Source: Nitrospiraceae bacterium UBA6898
GTDB lineage: Bacteria > Nitrospirota > Thermodesulfovibrionia > Thermodesulfovibrionales > UBA6898
Direction of reading: 5' to 3'
DNA length: 13,449 nt
NCBI GenBank assembly: GCA_002448975.1
Contig: DKBO01000149.1
Location: forward strand, 3,066-16,514
Shown: in pieces, positions 13,418 through 13,449 of the stretch
How the letters are laid out: each line of letters begins with the position of its first letter
Numbering within the stretch: the stretch's first letter is position 1
Made by a program: the position numbers and the translations under genes
The notes under the pieces: generated by a model
Database searches by the model: none
Told to the model about the DNA's origin: nothing
What the model saw: the letters and a program-made list of their open reading frames with translations, nothing else

Positions 13418-13449
13418 ATCTCGTATGCCTTGATCTTCCGGTGCAGGTT
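13405..13449 (-). CDS. C-terminal end of a probable NtrC-type regulator (partial)
   Basis: Only 14 codons and a TGA are inside the window: NLHRKIKAYEIKVP. The sequence L-RKIK-Y-I is the usual end of the Fis-type helix-turn-helix that closes sigma-54-dependent NtrC-family response regulators (typically TLYRKIKEYGI). The rest lies beyond the right edge, so the assignment rests on this short tail alone. Confidence 0.5.
   Translation of the reverse strand, partial: NLHRKIKAYEIKVP

Noticed and set aside
1..13449. CRISPR array, prophage or intact insertion sequence
   Set aside because: I saw no regularly spaced repeats, phage structural genes, or intact transposase or integrase.

Overview
The window reads as a chromosomal segment of a Gram-negative, probably anaerobic bacterium. 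The gene order rpmE - yqhQ (DUF1385) - prfA - prmC - murA, a DsbC-like protein with an N-terminal CxxCH and moderate GC all recall Nitrospirota or deltaproteobacterial-type genomes. That placement is an inference from memory, not a search result. Most genes are housekeeping.

Layout. (1) 2-1797, plus strand: 3' part of bioA, coupled by an ATGA overlap to a small membrane-anchored NTF2-like protein. (2) 2055-3134, minus: an AsmA/DUF748-like envelope protein, divergent from (3) 3201-3983, plus: a DsbC-family thiol-disulfide protein whose active site is written TGA-Pro-Tyr-Cys. The frame stays open through the TGA, and a 7-bp hairpin with G in its loop follows at the distance expected of a bacterial SECIS. 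I read it as one selenoprotein, not two ORFs. (4) 4067-4153: tRNA-Leu(CAG) with a near-consensus promoter. (5) about 4200-6500: an AT-richer, gene-poor insert next to the tRNA. It holds a stand-alone multi-pass membrane protein, a secreted protein of unknown function and ORF debris. (6) 6508-11637, minus: rpmE, yqhQ, prfA, prmC and murA, interrupted by a plus-strand orphan HicB-like ORF and repeat-like DNA between prmC and murA. (7) 11739-13322, plus: nadB, ending in a terminator that overlaps the 3' end of a minus-strand gene fragment, probably an NtrC-type regulator.

How the genes connect: prfA encodes release factor 1 and prmC the enzyme that methylates its GGQ glutamine. bioA and nadB are cofactor biosynthesis genes (biotin, NAD). 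murA makes the first committed peptidoglycan precursor. The AsmA-like protein and the seleno-DsbC act at or beyond the inner membrane.

Points most worth attention: the Sec-containing DsbC-like protein and its SECIS; murA apparently starting at CTG behind a strong Shine-Dalgarno; three plus-strand genes (seleno-dsbC, hicB-like, nadB) with a -10-like hexamer 6-8 nt before the ATG and no Shine-Dalgarno, suggesting leaderless mRNAs; an in-frame repeat-like insertion in prmC; and a 55-codon ORF bridging prfA and prmC.
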